A DNA stretch of 64,000 nucleotides from Neoceratodus forsteri (GCA_016271365.2 CM057451.1:369789501-369853500), one strand, 5' to 3'; counted from the stretch's first letter, positions 32,722 to 44,785 are shown. A program made the numbers and translations. Notes: generated from the sequence alone by a model not told the origin.

Positions 32722-33324
32722 CAAAAAAATAACTGTCTTGAACATTTAGGGTCAAAATAAAAAAAAATCTATAATTGTAAACAAACTTTGTATGTAGTGC
32801 CACTCTTCATCCCAGCAGGTATGCTTCATAATCCTGTGCCAGTGAGCTGAGTTTGGGGGTGAGCTCAGTGACCCAGCTACATGGGGAGAGGGTGCTGTTA
32901 TGTGACACCCCCCAGCCAGGGAATGAAAGCTGCAGGGTTGCCTGCATGGGCCCAGCTACCATATAGTAAAGACAGCTCATCTCTTGGCATTTGGCATAGG
33001 GCCCTGCATCTCTGTACCTGTGGATGGCAGAGGGCCCTATGCATTGCCTGACAGATGGACTCTTTGCCCTGTCCATCTGTATCTCCATCCTCATGGAAGC
33101 ACAGGGACCAGAAGACCCTGCACTTCTGCAGCCCACCAGATAGCCCATGAATTCTTGATATCCGTCTCATCACTTCTGTAGGTGGACAGAGTCTTCCCTT
33201 GGTGCAGGGCCCAAAGGGCCCTGTGCATCTGTTTTTGTTCCCACAGGTCCCCAAGGGACTTGTGTGAATGAGGATATGATTCCACTATTTCAAAAAGAAA
33301 GGAATTCTTTGCCAAAAAAAAACC
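32722..33324. other. Unassigned GC-richer stretch
   Basis: AGGGCCCTGCATC-like blocks recur (33000, 33027, 33213) in both orientations, so this is probably repeat-derived. Antisense open frames here have no recognised domain. Confidence 0.35.
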
Positions 33325-33896
33325 CTCTGTTACTGCAGCAGTTATGGTTCAAGTTAATGCCACAAAATTAGGAAAATGTGGTATTAGGGTTTCCAGCCCT
33401 AACTCTCCACCTCCACCCCCGGAGCAAAAAAACAAATTAAGGCTTTGGGTCTCTGGAGTCTTGTTGAATTAGTGGTGGGGTCTTCCTCGGGGACGTCAGC
33501 CCAAATGCCAATAATTTCCTAAGCAAACAACGTCAGATATGCTCTCCTTTCTTTATGCAGGGCTCTGCATGAAAAAAGCTACAATAGATTGTGTTGACAA
33601 TATGTGGCGAGATATACCTCTCCATCTTTGAAGAGTGTATCATTTTGAGGCAGTGGCTTGCAGTTGTACCTTGTGCTTCAAACAAGAGACTACGAACTGG
33701 GGAGAAGGAGAAGCATTAAGGTTGACAACCCCAAGGAAGACCCCACCATTGATTTGCCAAGACTCTGTTACCCAAAATCCTAATGTTTTTTCCTTTTGCT
33801 GCTTGAGGGGGTAGGGGGGAGTTAGGGTTGGAAACCCTAACACCACATTTTCCTACTTTTATGGTGTTAACTTGAACCCTAACTGGTACATTAACA
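33325..33896. mobile_element. Foldback element, about 570 bp
   Basis: The left arm (33340-33505) and right arm (33712-33885) are inverted copies: GGAAAATGTGGTATTAGGGT with its complement near 33835-33853, and GTGGTGGGGTCTTCCTCGGG with CCAAGGAAGACCCCACC near 33733. The centre has no ORF of note. Confidence 0.8.
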
Positions 33897-33905
33897 AATT
33901 TTTTT

Positions 33906-33910
<5 letters not shown>

Positions 33911-33957
<47 letters not shown>
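33911..33957. repeat. (TA)n microsatellite
   Basis: Pure TA run of about 46 bp between two palindromic elements. Confidence 0.95.
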
Positions 33958-33959
<2 letters not shown>

Positions 33960-34123
33960 AGCAACAAGCCATGATTTGGTGTGCATTAGACAGTTGTAAC
34001 ACAGGGTCAGGGGAATAGTAAGGTATGAGGCTGCAGGTCAAGTGCCTTCAGCCCCTGGCCGTGTGTTAGAACTGTCTAATGCACATCCTCAGCGTGTCTT
34101 ATTGTGCTTATAAAATGGGTCTG
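33958..34123. mobile_element. Palindromic MITE, GAGGCTGCAGG loop family
   Basis: The arms GTGTGCATTAGACAGTTGTAA and its complement near 34065-34085 enclose TATGAGGCTGCAGGTCAAGTG. The same loop is at 44895. The outer arms start GCAACAAG and end TCTTATTGTGCTTA. Confidence 0.78.
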
Positions 34124-34741
34124 TTTATTTTGCATTCATGGAAGAATTAAAATTATGAGCTTTAAAGCCTGAACAAGTCGAATATTTGGTTCAATTTTAC
34201 CTAAAATAGTTCCTCTGCCTGCATGATGCATTTTTTAACTTTGAACATTTGTTCTACTCCGGCCTTTATAGTTATAGTTTTCCCTGAGTGTACAGTAATA
34301 CTGCATGAGCATTCCCTGCCCCCCTCCCCATATTGAGAGATTGAACTAGTTGTTTGTTTTTTATTTTACTTCAACATTTTAATGCTTGACATCCAGGGCC
34401 AGTTCAAAGCACTGTGTGAAGGTAGCAAGCATGTTGTTTAACTAAGTTTGCATTTTTTCTCTTTTACATAGTTCCTGAAGAAAACCTATATTCAAAATGT
34501 CAATTCTAACTCTATTTTTCATTTTCAGCGTGCATTTACTATTACCATTCTGTTTTGTTTTTGGACCACTCACTAATGCAGCTCCTTGTTTTTTTGTTCT
34601 TACAAGTTGTTGAACGGCACGTTGTTAGGAAGGGTTGCTTTTTTTAACACTTTCCTGGAGTAGGTGGAGCCAGCTGGAGTGGGGCAGAGTTTTATGTGGC
34701 TGCCCTGGCTCCCCAGCCCCCCCCCACCATTTTGGTATTAA
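34124..34741. other. Unassigned stretch
   Basis: No ORF above noise and no recognised repeat. Confidence 0.3.
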
Positions 34742-35720
34742 GCTTATAAACATTATTAAACATATTTTTAGAGTAAGTCAGTTATTTTGCTGAGTTCTTT
34801 ATGTTTTATAGTGGAACAATCTGGCTTCTGTGTCCTGGAGATATGCTGCTGAGTTATGACAGGACCAAGCTGATTGGTGGGAGAAAACATGCTTGCACTG
34901 AACTGGAGACAGGATCTCAGCAGTGATTATTCAAACATGAGTGATTTGGAAGAACAAAATAAGAAAAACAACCTTGTGTATGTTCACGGCATTGTTTTTG
35001 TTACAGCAGGTTCACACTGCAAAGAACATAGGAGGACTTCTGGTGGGAGCTGGGTTATACACATAAAGGTAATGAGTGGATGTTCCGGGGTGGAGGGCAT
35101 TGCAACTTTGCTCACATACATAAAAACAAACAGATAAAACTGTGGTATTAGTGTTGTGGCTTTATCAGCCTAATAAATGTACCAGATGGCATTTAACTTC
35201 AACATTGAGTAAGTCAGCTTTTTTACTTATACTGTCAAGAGTGTTGCTGCTTGTGCTTCTTGTTCCATTCTGGTTTAGCCATCACCTGCTCTGTTTTTCC
35301 ATGAACATATGGTTGTTTTGTGATTCAGGTTATAAACATAAAAGGAGCGAGCAGACATTCCGAGCCAGTGGGGGGAAGGCAACTCCGCTCATATGGCCCT
35401 CTTACAAGAAAATAAGGAGGCACTTACTAGAGGCCATAACAAACGTCTAATGAGAGGGAGATTTCAGAGAAACATTAGGAAGTTTTTCTTCACCAAAAGG
35501 GTGGTGGAGCTATGGAACAGGCTGCCATAGGAGGTCGTGGACACAAAGACAGTTAAGGAGTTCAAAATATCTTGAGAAAGGCATAATGAAATATTGAAAT
35601 AAGGGAATATACTTGGGGGGGGAGTAGGTCAAATAATGGGCAGACTAGCTGGATCACGCAGTCACCATCTGACGTCATGTTCTTATGTTCACATACATTA
35701 AGACAAACAGACACCTGTAA
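34742..35720. repeat. Degenerate tandem repeat, roughly 280-bp units
   Basis: GTTATACACATAAAGG...CAACTTTGCTCACATACATAAAAACAAACAGA at 35053-35135 recurs at 35330-35391 and, after the CR1 insertion, at 35690-35712. GAGTAAGTCAG recurs at about 34772 and 35204. The CR1 fragment splits the later unit. Confidence 0.5.
35392..35694 (+). mobile_element. CR1-like LINE 3' end fragment
   Basis: CR1 C-terminal pattern (RKFFFTKRVVELWNRLP-like), the 3' UTR block GGGCAGACTAGCTGGATCACG and the TGTTCTTATGTTC terminus. It interrupts a tandem unit at GCTCA|CATACAT. Confidence 0.85.
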
Positions 35721-36555
35721 AAACAGTAAAAATAATGGAGATTAATGTTGTTTCTGTTTATCTGTGTTTTGGCAGATGGTATCAGGCAGGGTAACAAGCA
35801 GCTGCTGTGAACCTGTGGAGTGAATAAATTGTGCAGTCTTTGCTAAGTGGGGGGGGGGTTGCTTTTTTTTTAATTTATACTTTATGCCTCCAGCTTGACT
35901 TCACCCTCAGTCAGACCCAACTCCATCCCCTACATCCCTGTTACTTACATGTGGAACTTTCAACCCCACAATTATATCCCCTCATGGCAAGGTCTGGCTG
36001 AGTCAGAACCCACTCTCCATTCCTTCCAGAGCTATGGGGGAAGAGGATCCCAGGGTGTCCACACAGCGGGCAGTGGCTGGGATCGGGGCTTGAGTGCTCC
36101 AGGGGATCCTGATGCACAGAATTATTTCCCTGGTTTTGCCCTGCACATAGGATGTTGACATGCAAGGAAGCTCATGTGGAAGCCTGCAGGTATGCTATTC
36201 CACAAGCTCCAGTCGACGACCTTCCTCTTGCATCACCTGCCTAACTGCACTGCCACCTGTGGTTACCCAGATGGTAGTCTTGCAGATGTGATATCAGCCT
36301 TCCCTCCCCAGAGGATGAGAGCATCCTCTGGGATGCTCAGTCCTCCTCCCCCCAGATGGCCATCTGCTGGAGCATTCCGAACCTGGGTTGTCAGTGTTGG
36401 GAACAGTAGCCTTACTGCTATGCCGGCAGGCCGGCGCTGCTTTTGCCTTTTAAAGCAGCAGTACATGATAGCAGTGAAGATAGTGACTGATACATTTTTA
36501 TTCTATTTTAGATTGCCCCTTATCTCCAGACTTATACCCTTCTTTCCCTTTATTT
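35721..36555. other. Unassigned stretch
   Basis: Opposed short open frames (35895-36165, 36174-36557) with no recognised domain. No gene supported. Confidence 0.3.
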
Positions 36556-36856
36556 GAGTCTGCTTTAGCACTTTTTTCACATCTGAAGTAATAAAAGGAG
36601 CTGTCCTTTTAGTATGGGCTTGAACCAGATTTTCATCAGTATTCTGAGCTGTTTTATACACTTACACTTATTGTCCCATAAGGTCAGAGAGCAGTGTCTG
36701 ATCATTGCTAGTTCATTATATTCATAAGAAAGTGATCTTAAACAATAGGTGCTCAAAAACAACAGAGTATACTGATGAAACCCTGGTCCATGCCATATTA
36801 AAAGGAGCACTCCTTTTAATATTTCAATTGTAAAAAAAAGTGCTACAGCAGACTCA
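36556..36856. mobile_element. Foldback element, about 300 bp
   Basis: GAGTCTGCTTTAGCACTTTTTT at 36556 pairs with the complement ending 36856. TAAAAGGAGCTGTCCTTTTA and its copy near 36800 are themselves hairpins. Arms are about 100 bp. Confidence 0.78.
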
Positions 36857-37516
36857 GAATGTGATAAGAGGGTATAATGCAAGTCAGAAGATATGCGGCA
36901 TTGTAAAACAAAAATTAAAAGTATAGGTCACAATTTCCACCACTATCATGCACTGCCGCTTTAAAATTCTGAGAAGGTTTTTCCAAGATGTTCTGCATCC
37001 AGCTTGTAAGGGCTAGTTTTAGCCGTGTGTTAGACACTTGAACACACAGCTAAAGACCAATCAGAAGCGCTAAAATCCCTTCCCATTTTATAACTAGATA
37101 GATAAACAGACATACACACAGACAGAGATTGGTTGATATAGATATAAACAGACACAGATACATACACCAGTGAAGATAAAAATGGCAAGATAATAGGCCA
37201 TATCTTTGAAGCGAACCTCAAGGTATCGTTATACTGTATTTTGTTAGTTTTGTCATACTTGATGTCATGAAGGATAGTTTTATCTCAATGGAGTACTGAA
37301 CAAATAAAAGAGCAGCTTTCCCGATGCTGATGACATCACAATTAAAGTGCAGAACAAAACCTGACATCAGTGATCCCAGCCTCAGCAGCAGCCTGAAATC
37401 AGTGGTGGGGATGCTAGTGGAGACACTGCTAAAAGAAAGGATTGTGGAGTATCTTGAAGCCAGTGGGTTACAAAGCCAGAGGTAATGCAGCTTCACGGGG
37501 AAGAGGTCATAGCAGA
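36857..37516. other. Unassigned stretch
   Basis: A short hairpin TTAGCCGTGTGTTAGACAC at 37019 and an AGATAGATAAACAGACATAC microsatellite-like run at 37094-37160. No gene. Confidence 0.35.
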
Positions 37517-38706
37517 CATAGAAAACAGAAAAACAGAAACACAGAACAATAGAATTTGTCGGCAGATAAGGACTGCTCGGCACACCCAGTCTGTCCATTT
37601 TTTCTGATCATCAGCATTGAAGCAGACCCTACTTGATCTCTAGCTCTTTCTCCCCTCCCTCATTCCTTTCCCCTAAGATTCCCTTGTATCTATCAAAAGC
37701 TGTTGTGAACCTTTCCATTGTTTTCACCCCAATTAGCCCAGCTGGTAAACTGTTCCAGGAATCCACCACCCTTTCTAGGAAGAAGTACTTTCTCACATCT
37801 CTCCTACATTTAGCCCCCTCCAGCTTTGTATAATGTCCCCTTGTTCTTGAGAACTTTTTTTCCTTAAAAATACTCCCCTTCTGTACCTTATTTCCTCTAT
37901 TTATGTATTTAAATGTCTCTATCATATCCCCCTCTCCCTCCTCTCTTCCATGGCAGTAGTGGATCTGGGGGTTTTAGTGGGTGCAGGTGCACCCCCCATT
38001 GTAACTTGCCTGATTGCTACTGCTACATTTCACTTTGCTGGACAAGTCTAATATATTGATTGTAAGAAAATCTACACTCAAAACAATATATTACATTATT
38101 ATTTTAAGTCAAACATTTAATGGAAAAGATAATATAAAGGATTTAAAAAATGTCAAAAAGTTGCATATCAAGTCCACACACCACCACAGCACCCCCCATT
38201 GTAAAATCCCAGATCCGCTGCTGTTCCAGGGTGTACATATTGAGTTCCCTCAGTCTCTCCTCATAGGTCTTTCGATGTAGACCCCACATCATTTTAGCTG
38301 CCCTTCTGTTGACTACCTCCACTCTGTCTATGTCCTTTTATAGATGTACTCTCCAGAACCGTACACAGTATTCCAGATGAGGTCTTACCAGTGACCTATA
38401 TAGAGGCAATGCCACCTCTTTCCTTCTGCTGGTCATCTCTCTACCTATGCAACCCAGCATCCCACTAGCCTTCCCAACTGCCTTGTCACACTGCCTGGCT
38501 ACCTTTAGGTTATTTGAGATGATTACACCTAAGTCTCCCTCCTGCTTGGTTATTGTCAATAACACTCCCACCATTTTGTATTCTACTCTTGGATTTCTGT
38601 ACCCCAAGTGCATTATTTTGCAGTTTTTTGCATTGAAACCCAGTTGCCATACCCTTACCCACTCCTTAAGTTTCCTCAAGCCTCTGTTCTTCCTTTCCAT
38701 CCCTGA
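37517..38706 (-). mobile_element. CR1-like LINE 3' half, minus, with hAT-like MITE
   Basis: The minus-strand RT C-terminal part WQLGFNAKNCKIMHLGYRNP and [16 protein letters not shown] sequence (38338-38700) continues to MIETFKYINRGNKVQ and RVVDSWNSLPAGLIG (37629-37925). The 3' terminus lies at 37517. A 270-bp MITE interrupts it. Confidence 0.9.
37954..38223. mobile_element. hAT-like MITE, 270 bp
   Basis: The termini CAGTAGTGGATCTGGG and CCCAGATCCGCTGCTG form a 16-bp inverted pair. Flanking octamers TTCCATGG (37946-37953) and TTCCAGGG (38224-38231) are an 8-bp target duplication with one mismatch. Both features are typical of hAT elements. A CACCCCCCATTGTAA block occurs near both ends. Confidence 0.85.
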
Positions 38707-38715
38707 GGCACCCCG

Positions 38716-39648
38716 CTGACAGATTTATTTGACTGGGTGACAAGGGACATAGATCATGGTGGGGCAATGAACATGGCATACTTAGGATGTCAGTAAGGCT
38801 TTCAACACCATCCCACATAGGAGGCTTATAAGGAAGCTGAGAAACTTAGGGGTGGGTCAAAAAATGGTATACTGGGTAACAAATTGGTTATGGGATAGAT
38901 GACAGAGGGTGATGGTAAACGTAATTTACTCCAGGGAAGGGAGGGTGATCAGAGGGGTTTCACAGTTATCAGTACTGGGACTAGTCCTGTTTAATGTCCT
39001 TATAGGTGACATTACAAATGAGCTAGAGGGGAAGGTCTGTCTCTTTGCAGATTACATCAAAATCTGTAATAGGGTGGGCACTCGGGGGTGGAAATAATGG
39101 GCAGAGACCTCAGGAAACTCGAGGAGTGGTCAAGGGCGTGGAATCTGGGTTTCAATACAAAAAAAAATGGAAAATTGTGAACTTGGGGCACAGAAACCCA
39201 GAGGCAGAATACAACACGGGAAAAGTGGTATTGACAGTCACCGAACAAGAAAGGACCTGGCAGTAATCGTATCTGATGACCTCAAGGTGACAAAGCAGTG
39301 TGACAAGGCAGTTGGTAAGGTCAGTGGGATGTTGTTGTCATAAGGAGGGGTATCACCAGCAGAAGGAGGGAGGTAGTGTTGCCACTATATAGATCGCTGG
39401 TGAGACCCCACCTAGAGTACTGCATACAGTTCTGAAAACCACATCTCAGGAAGGATATAGGCAGAATGGAGCCTGTGTCCAGAGTAGGGCAACCAAAATG
39501 GTGCTGGGTCTGCATCAGAAGCCCTATGAGGAGAGACAGAAGAACCTCAGTATGTACACCCTGGAAGACAGGAGGGATATGAAGGATATTATAGAGATAT
39601 ATAAATTCCTCAGATGTGGGGAGCACTTTTCAGAGAAAAATAAGCAGG
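38716..39648 (+). mobile_element. CR1-like LINE, internal RT to C-terminus
   Basis: LFDWVTRDIDHGGAMNMAYL opens the fragment. GTSPV-type and FADYIKICNRVG (mutated FADD) follow, then the C-terminal QEERTWQ and MYTLEDRRDM blocks. It lies head to head with the preceding minus copy and overlaps it in content, so it is a separate insertion. It ends where the L2 copy begins. Confidence 0.85.
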
Positions 39649-40879
39649 AGAACTAATGAGTTCACTGGGTCTTACACAGGTAGTTACCTCCTTGACCCAT
39701 ATTGGTGGTCATTCATTAGACTTGGTATTCCTCCTGGGGATGGAGATATTTGATTTGGTGGTGGAGCCAGTCGGGTGGTCTGACCATCACACCATTGGGT
39801 TCAGTTTCGTGGCTCCCCCCAGTAGGCCTGTCTCTATGAAAATGGTCCAGTACAACCCTTTGAGGGGTGTTACCCCAGATGGCTTAATGGCAGTGCTGGA
39901 TCTATTGGGTATACAGGGTGAATGCATAGATCCAGGGGATCTAGTACTTGCCTATAATAAAGCGATGGTGGTGGCCCTGGATTCCATAGCTCCTGTTCAT
40001 GTCCATCCCCTCACTCTTTGTTCAAGGTCTCCTTGATTTGATGAGACCTTGAAGGAGTTGAAGACAGTGAGACGAATGCTAGAGAGGAGCTGGTGGAAGT
40101 TGGGTCTGGAGTGTGACAGACTTAGATTGATGGACCATTATGTGGCCTATCAATTGGCAATCACCCATAAGAAGGCAGAATTCCTGTCCGGGGAGATTAC
40201 TGCTGCACAGAAACGACCAGCTCAGCTCTTCCGGACTGTCGACAGACTGTGCAATCCAATCTGTCTTCAGCCTGGGGGAGCTTTTTCACAAGAATGGTGT
40301 GATGAGTTTGCTCGATTCTTCGTAGATAAGGTTGCCACAATCAGATCTGGCATCTGTCTGGCCCCCTCTAATGGGAGCTGTGGTGGTCAGCAGGAGACGT
40401 CAGACCCTCAGTTTACTTGGTCTGACTTCAGCCGACCTGCAATCACTGACATTGTGATGGTCATCCAGACGTTGCGACCAACCTGCTGTAGTTTGGATCC
40501 TGGCCCTGCATGCCTCCTAGTAGGATGTATAGATAAATCTGGCCCGGTTCTTGCCAAAATAGACTGGAAGTCATTGGAGAGGGGGATCTTTCCAAATCCC
40601 CTGAAGGAGGCGCTTGTTCGGCCCCTCCTTAAAAAACTCTCCCTTGATTTGGACTGTTTGGCGAAATACAGACCTGTCTCTAACCTACCCTTTGTGGGTA
40701 AGGTTATTGAGACGGTGGTTGCATCACAGTTGTATGACCACTTGACCAGCCACAACATCAATGATTCTCTCCAGTCAGGATTTAGGAAGAGATATAGCAC
40801 TGAGATGGCCCTTGCCCAAGTACTAAATGACCTCCTGATAGTGAGAGATCATAGGACCCGTTCCATCTTGGTCCTTCTC

Positions 40880-41387
40880 TGGAGGGGGTGCAGCAGAGGG
40901 CAACAAAGATGATATGTGGAATGGGGGGGGGAGACTATGAGAGCAGGCTGAGAGACCAGAACATGTACACTCTGGAGGATAGAAGGGACAGGGGGGACAT
41001 GATAGAGACATTCAGGTATCTGAGGGGAATCAATAAGGATGGGGCAGATGGGGTCTTTAAGCTAAGGAGGGAGGACATCAGGGGGCATGGGCTAAGAACG
41101 GAGGGGGAAAGATTTAGGAGGGAAATGAGGAGACACTATTTCACAGAGAGGGTGTTAGCAAAATGGAATGCACTACCAGAATGGGTGGTATCATGTAAAT
41201 ATGAACAGCTTCAAAAAAAGCATGGGACAAGGAACAAGGGAGAGTGAGGATGGGGAAGGTGGGGGTGGCAGTGGGATGACAAAGGGGAAGGGGTGGGACA
41301 GCTGAAAACTAGGGGTGCTAGCTGCACATTAGAGCAGACTTAGATAAACTGGATGGTCTGTTTCTGCTGGCACATTCCTATGTTCTC
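40880..41387 (+). mobile_element. CR1-like LINE 3' fragment inside the L2 RT
   Basis: RATKMICGMGGGDYESRL, MYTLEDRRDRGDMIETFRYL and FTERVLAKWNALPEWV give the CR1 C-terminus, with tail TTCCTATGTTCTC. TTCTC at 40875-40879 and 41383-41387 is the target duplication. Removing it restores VLLDLSAAFETVDH. Confidence 0.92.
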
Positions 41388-42571
41388 GATCTCTCTGCAG
41401 CATTTGAAACTGTAGACCATGGGGTACTGTTGGAATGCCTGCAGTACAGCTGTGGACTGTCTGGTATGGTCCTCAGATGGTTTTGATCATTCCTCAAGGG
41501 TAGGAGTCAGACAGTGGAGTCTGGAATTTATTCCTCAGCCCCTCTCCCCCTATCCTGTGGGGTGCCACAGGGTTCCATTCTCTCTCATGTTGTTTGCAGT
41601 GTATATACTGCCGTTGGGAGAGATTATTAGGCAGTACGGTTTGAGTTTCCACTGTTATGCAGATACTACTTAGCTGTACATGTCCTTTGTACCTGGTCAG
41701 GATGTGTTCCTCTCAGTGTTTAACAACTGTCTAGCTGCGATTCAAGACTGGATGAGTGCGAGCTGGCTGAGGTTGAACCCAGCTAAAATTGAGGTGCTGG
41801 TCATGGACCCAGATTGTCGAGAGGCGGGTATGTCAGCAGGATTACCCTCTGGGTTATGGCTTGGGGGTGTTCAGCTGACTGCCTCAGACCGGGCGAGGAA
41901 TCGGGGCGTTATTTTTGTTGATGGCCTAACCCTGAAATCTCAGGTGGTGGCAGTAGTCAAAACCTCTTTTTACCATCTGAGAAATATCGCCCAGGTGAAA
42001 CATCTAGTTCCTCCCTAGGATCTTCCAACTTTGGTCCATGCCTTCATTACCTCCTGCCTTGACTACTGCAACTCCCTTTACCTAGGGCTACTGGGGGTTG
42101 ATATCCACCGCCTGCAGCTAGTGCAGAATGCGGCAGCCAGGCTACTGACTGGTACTTCTAGGACCAGTCGTATAACGCCTGTGCTCCGCAGACTACATTA
42201 GCTGCCAGTACAGTGGCGGATCACCTTCAAAGTCGGTTTGCTGACCTATAAAGCCCTACACGATCAGGGACTTAGTTACTTGCAAGATCTCCTTCGCCCT
42301 TACTGTCCCCTCCACCCTCTCTGATCCACTGATAAGGGATTGCTAGAGATTCCCAGGATCTGTTCAAAGACATCTGGGGCCTGGTCTTTTAGTTTTGTGG
42401 CCCTGACCCTGTAGGATTCTCTACCTCGTCGGGTGCCAGACTGCCTGACCGTCCAGAGTTTTAAAACTGCATTGAAAGCATATTTATTTAGCCTGGCTTA
42501 TTTCAGTTCTTAGGCCGCCTCTGTAATTTATATAGCTTAAACTGCTGGGTTTTATCAACTAATGACATTGC

Positions 42572-42575
42572 TGTG
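42572..42575. repeat. Target site duplication TGTG of the solo LTR
   Basis: TGTG precedes the LTR here and follows it at 44131-44134. Confidence 0.75.
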
Positions 42576-44130
42576 TGTAACCCCCCCTGTTACTCGGGGT
42601 TACTAGAATCCCAGTAAGACCTAGTGGTGGGCAGGGAAGGCAGCTTGTGAAACTCCAGTTAAATGGATTTCACACTGTCTCACTCTGTTCTCAGTCTCTG
42701 CTGAGACTGAGGGATGACATCACCATAGAACTCTCGCAGCTGCATGAGCCACACTGGAGTGCTGCACTTGGAAGTTAGGATAGAATGTTGGGGATTTTGA
42801 ACAGAGTCTGTGTGCAGTCTTGGAGAGAGACAGCAGCACAGCAGTCTGTGTGCAGGCTCTCAGAGCTTTAAGCTCTGTTTTAGAGCTATTGTTAAGTAGG
42901 TGTGTGTTTCCACCATAAGAGGGACACAGAAACCGATTGCTGAAGTGGTGGAGACTGCTGTCACTGGTCCAAGTGCCCCCTCCCTGGGGGGGAGGTTTGC
43001 CTGTCTTCCAGGGGCAACCCTCCTGGTTCCGGCTAAGGGAAGAAGCTGCCTATTTCAAATTGTGCTGCGACAACAGAAGCTCTGAAAGAGAAATTCCAGT
43101 GGAGGAATCGCCTGTGGGGCACCTGCAACCAAAGGGTGAGTTCGCTCTGACAGAGGGCCAATGTTTTCGCCTGAATTGTTGGAACGTGGGGATTGGACTA
43201 CTTAATCTGTAAGAGGTCTAGTGTAATAGACATTGCCGGTTAACTCAAGTAGGTTCAAGTCCAGCACCAAAGAGTGAAGTAAAGTGGGGATTGAACTGCT
43301 TAATCAGTGGGGGGCCTAGAGCAATGGGCTATGCCAAGTAAAAGTATGTTCAAGTCCAGCACAAAGGGAAAGCAAGACAAGTAGAGGAAATGTGACATAC
43401 ATTTAACCTTAATCTACATTGCCAAGCTTTACAGTATGTGGTGTTTACTGTCCAGAGAAATGGCCGGGTATGAGTTGTGGAAGCGAGAGGTGGGAGACCC
43501 CCCATCAGTAGTAACCAAATTCACCTCTACGGATTTGCTCTGTGGCACCTTTACTTTCTCTCAGGTACTTGGCCAGTGCCTAAGGAAAGTACCCAGATGT
43601 GGGATTAAAAGGAAAATTCCCTGATAGAGCTGAGGTGCTCTTGGGTGGTTTAGGGAGCCACCAGAAAATGTTTCCATGACATATGGAAGGTGTCCGAGTG
43701 GCCGGCAAGGGAGCCGAGCCAGGGAAATCCCAGATCAGTGTACAACTTCGGGCTGTGTACCCAAAGTAGCATGCAAGTCCGGGCTGTGTGCCCGGTGGGT
43801 TCAGAGCCTGAGGGCTAAAAGTGTTGAAGAAGTGTTCTTGATTCTTTTAATCTGCATTACCAGGAATGTAGCCCTGTGGGGGTCCATCTATGCTTTGTTT
43901 ATTCTATTTGGATGTGAATAAAAGCCACACTTTAGAATCCCATTCCTGGTATTGGACATTACAGTTATTGCTTCCTGTGTTCGGAGTTACTTGGGTGCCC
44001 CTGTGCAGAGTAGCCAAACCTAGTCTTTGTGCCGAGTGACCTATTCCTCCCTGAACCCAGTCCTCACCTGGTACTGCTGTCAGATTTAAACAGCATACCA
44101 TCTGTCATTTGCAAAATGATGGGGGTTACA
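42576..44130 (+). mobile_element. Solo LTR of the 11170-20728 family
   Basis: Reverse complement of the two LTRs in the first provirus-like element: TGTAACCCCCC...GGGGGTTACA, 1555 bp. It contains GAATAAAAGCCACAC (polyadenylation signal, about 43916) and the U3 duplication (about 43185-43370). Flanked by TGTG, so it arose by recombination between the LTRs of a complete insertion. Confidence 0.93.
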
Positions 44131-44227
44131 TGTGTTTTTATGATGTTTTTATAATGCTTATTTTATGTACAAGCGCCTTGGCTGCAGAAAGGCGCTTTTT
44201 ACAAATAAAATTTTGATTGATTGATTG

Positions 44228-44527
44228 AACAAGTGAATATGCAATGAAGCTGGAAGGGAGGTAAATTCAAGAAAGATGTGAGGAAGCACTTCTTCACTGA
44301 AAGAGTGGTGGATGCCTGGAACAGTCTTCCAGAGCAGGTGATAGGAGCCAAAATAGTGGTGGACTTCAAGCATGCATGGGACAGGCACAAGGGAATCTTA
44401 ATAGAAAGTGGGAAGGGGAGTGGCAGAGATCAAGTAGGGTCTGTGGAGACAGTACAGGTAGAAAAAAATTGGATGCCTGTGTGGGCCAAGCAGTCCTTAT
44501 TTGGCATTAAATTCTATGTTTCTATAT
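44228..44527 (+). mobile_element. CR1-like LINE 3' end fragment
   Basis: RKHFFTERVVDAWNSLPEQV then WDRHKGILIESGKG, then GGGCCAAGCAGTCCTTATTTGG and TCTATGTTTCTATAT, the CR1 terminus. It begins directly after the L2 (TTGA)n tail. Confidence 0.9.
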
Positions 44528-44639
44528 AAAACAGCTGTTGAAATCAAAGAGAAACCATCCAATCGTCAAACAAATAACAAGTTTAAAAGCTATTACCAGT
44601 AAACTTATGTTGTATATATCCAGTGAGCAATGAACTAAT

Positions 44640-44785
44640 TCAAAATATGCAGTTTATCATCACTTGTTGGGGAGCAGGACTTTCGTAACTCACTCATGGC
44701 TTGACCACTGGTGAGTTATGGTCCAGCCCCCTCACTTATGAAGATATGGTGCATATTTTGATTTTGACCATTGCATATCATACTG
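44640..44785. mobile_element. Foldback element, GAGTTATG-core family, copy 4
   Basis: CAAAATATGCAGTTTATCATC pairs with GATATGGTGCATATTTTG. The core GGAGCAGGACTTTCGTAACTC pairs with GGTGAGTTATGGTCCAGCCC. Confidence 0.8.

Larger units (their letters stand above)
39650..44225 (+). mobile_element. L2-like LINE, plus strand, split twice
   Basis: It starts within the endonuclease: SSLGLTQVVTSLTHIGGHSLDLVF and VGWSDHHTIGFSF (SDH catalytic block). The RT follows: RPLLKKLSLDLDCLAKYRP, NLPFVGKVIE, GFRKRYSTEMAL, then after a CR1 insertion LSAAFETVDHGVLL, GVPQGSIL-like sequence and HCYADTT (degraded YADD), then [17 protein letters not shown]. The 3' UTR is cut by a solo LTR and ends with a hairpin AAGCGCCTTGGCTGCAGAAA at 44171 and a (TTGA)n tail. 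Several stops are present. Confidence 0.9.

Noticed and set aside
32807..33315. Overlapping minus-strand ORFs of 74-118 codons
   Set aside because: They run over repeated AGGGCCCT blocks with no recognisable domain.
37517..39648. Head-to-head CR1 halves as one twin-primed (5'-inverted) insertion
   Set aside because: The two pieces overlap in RT content, so they cannot be two parts of one cDNA. They are separate copies.
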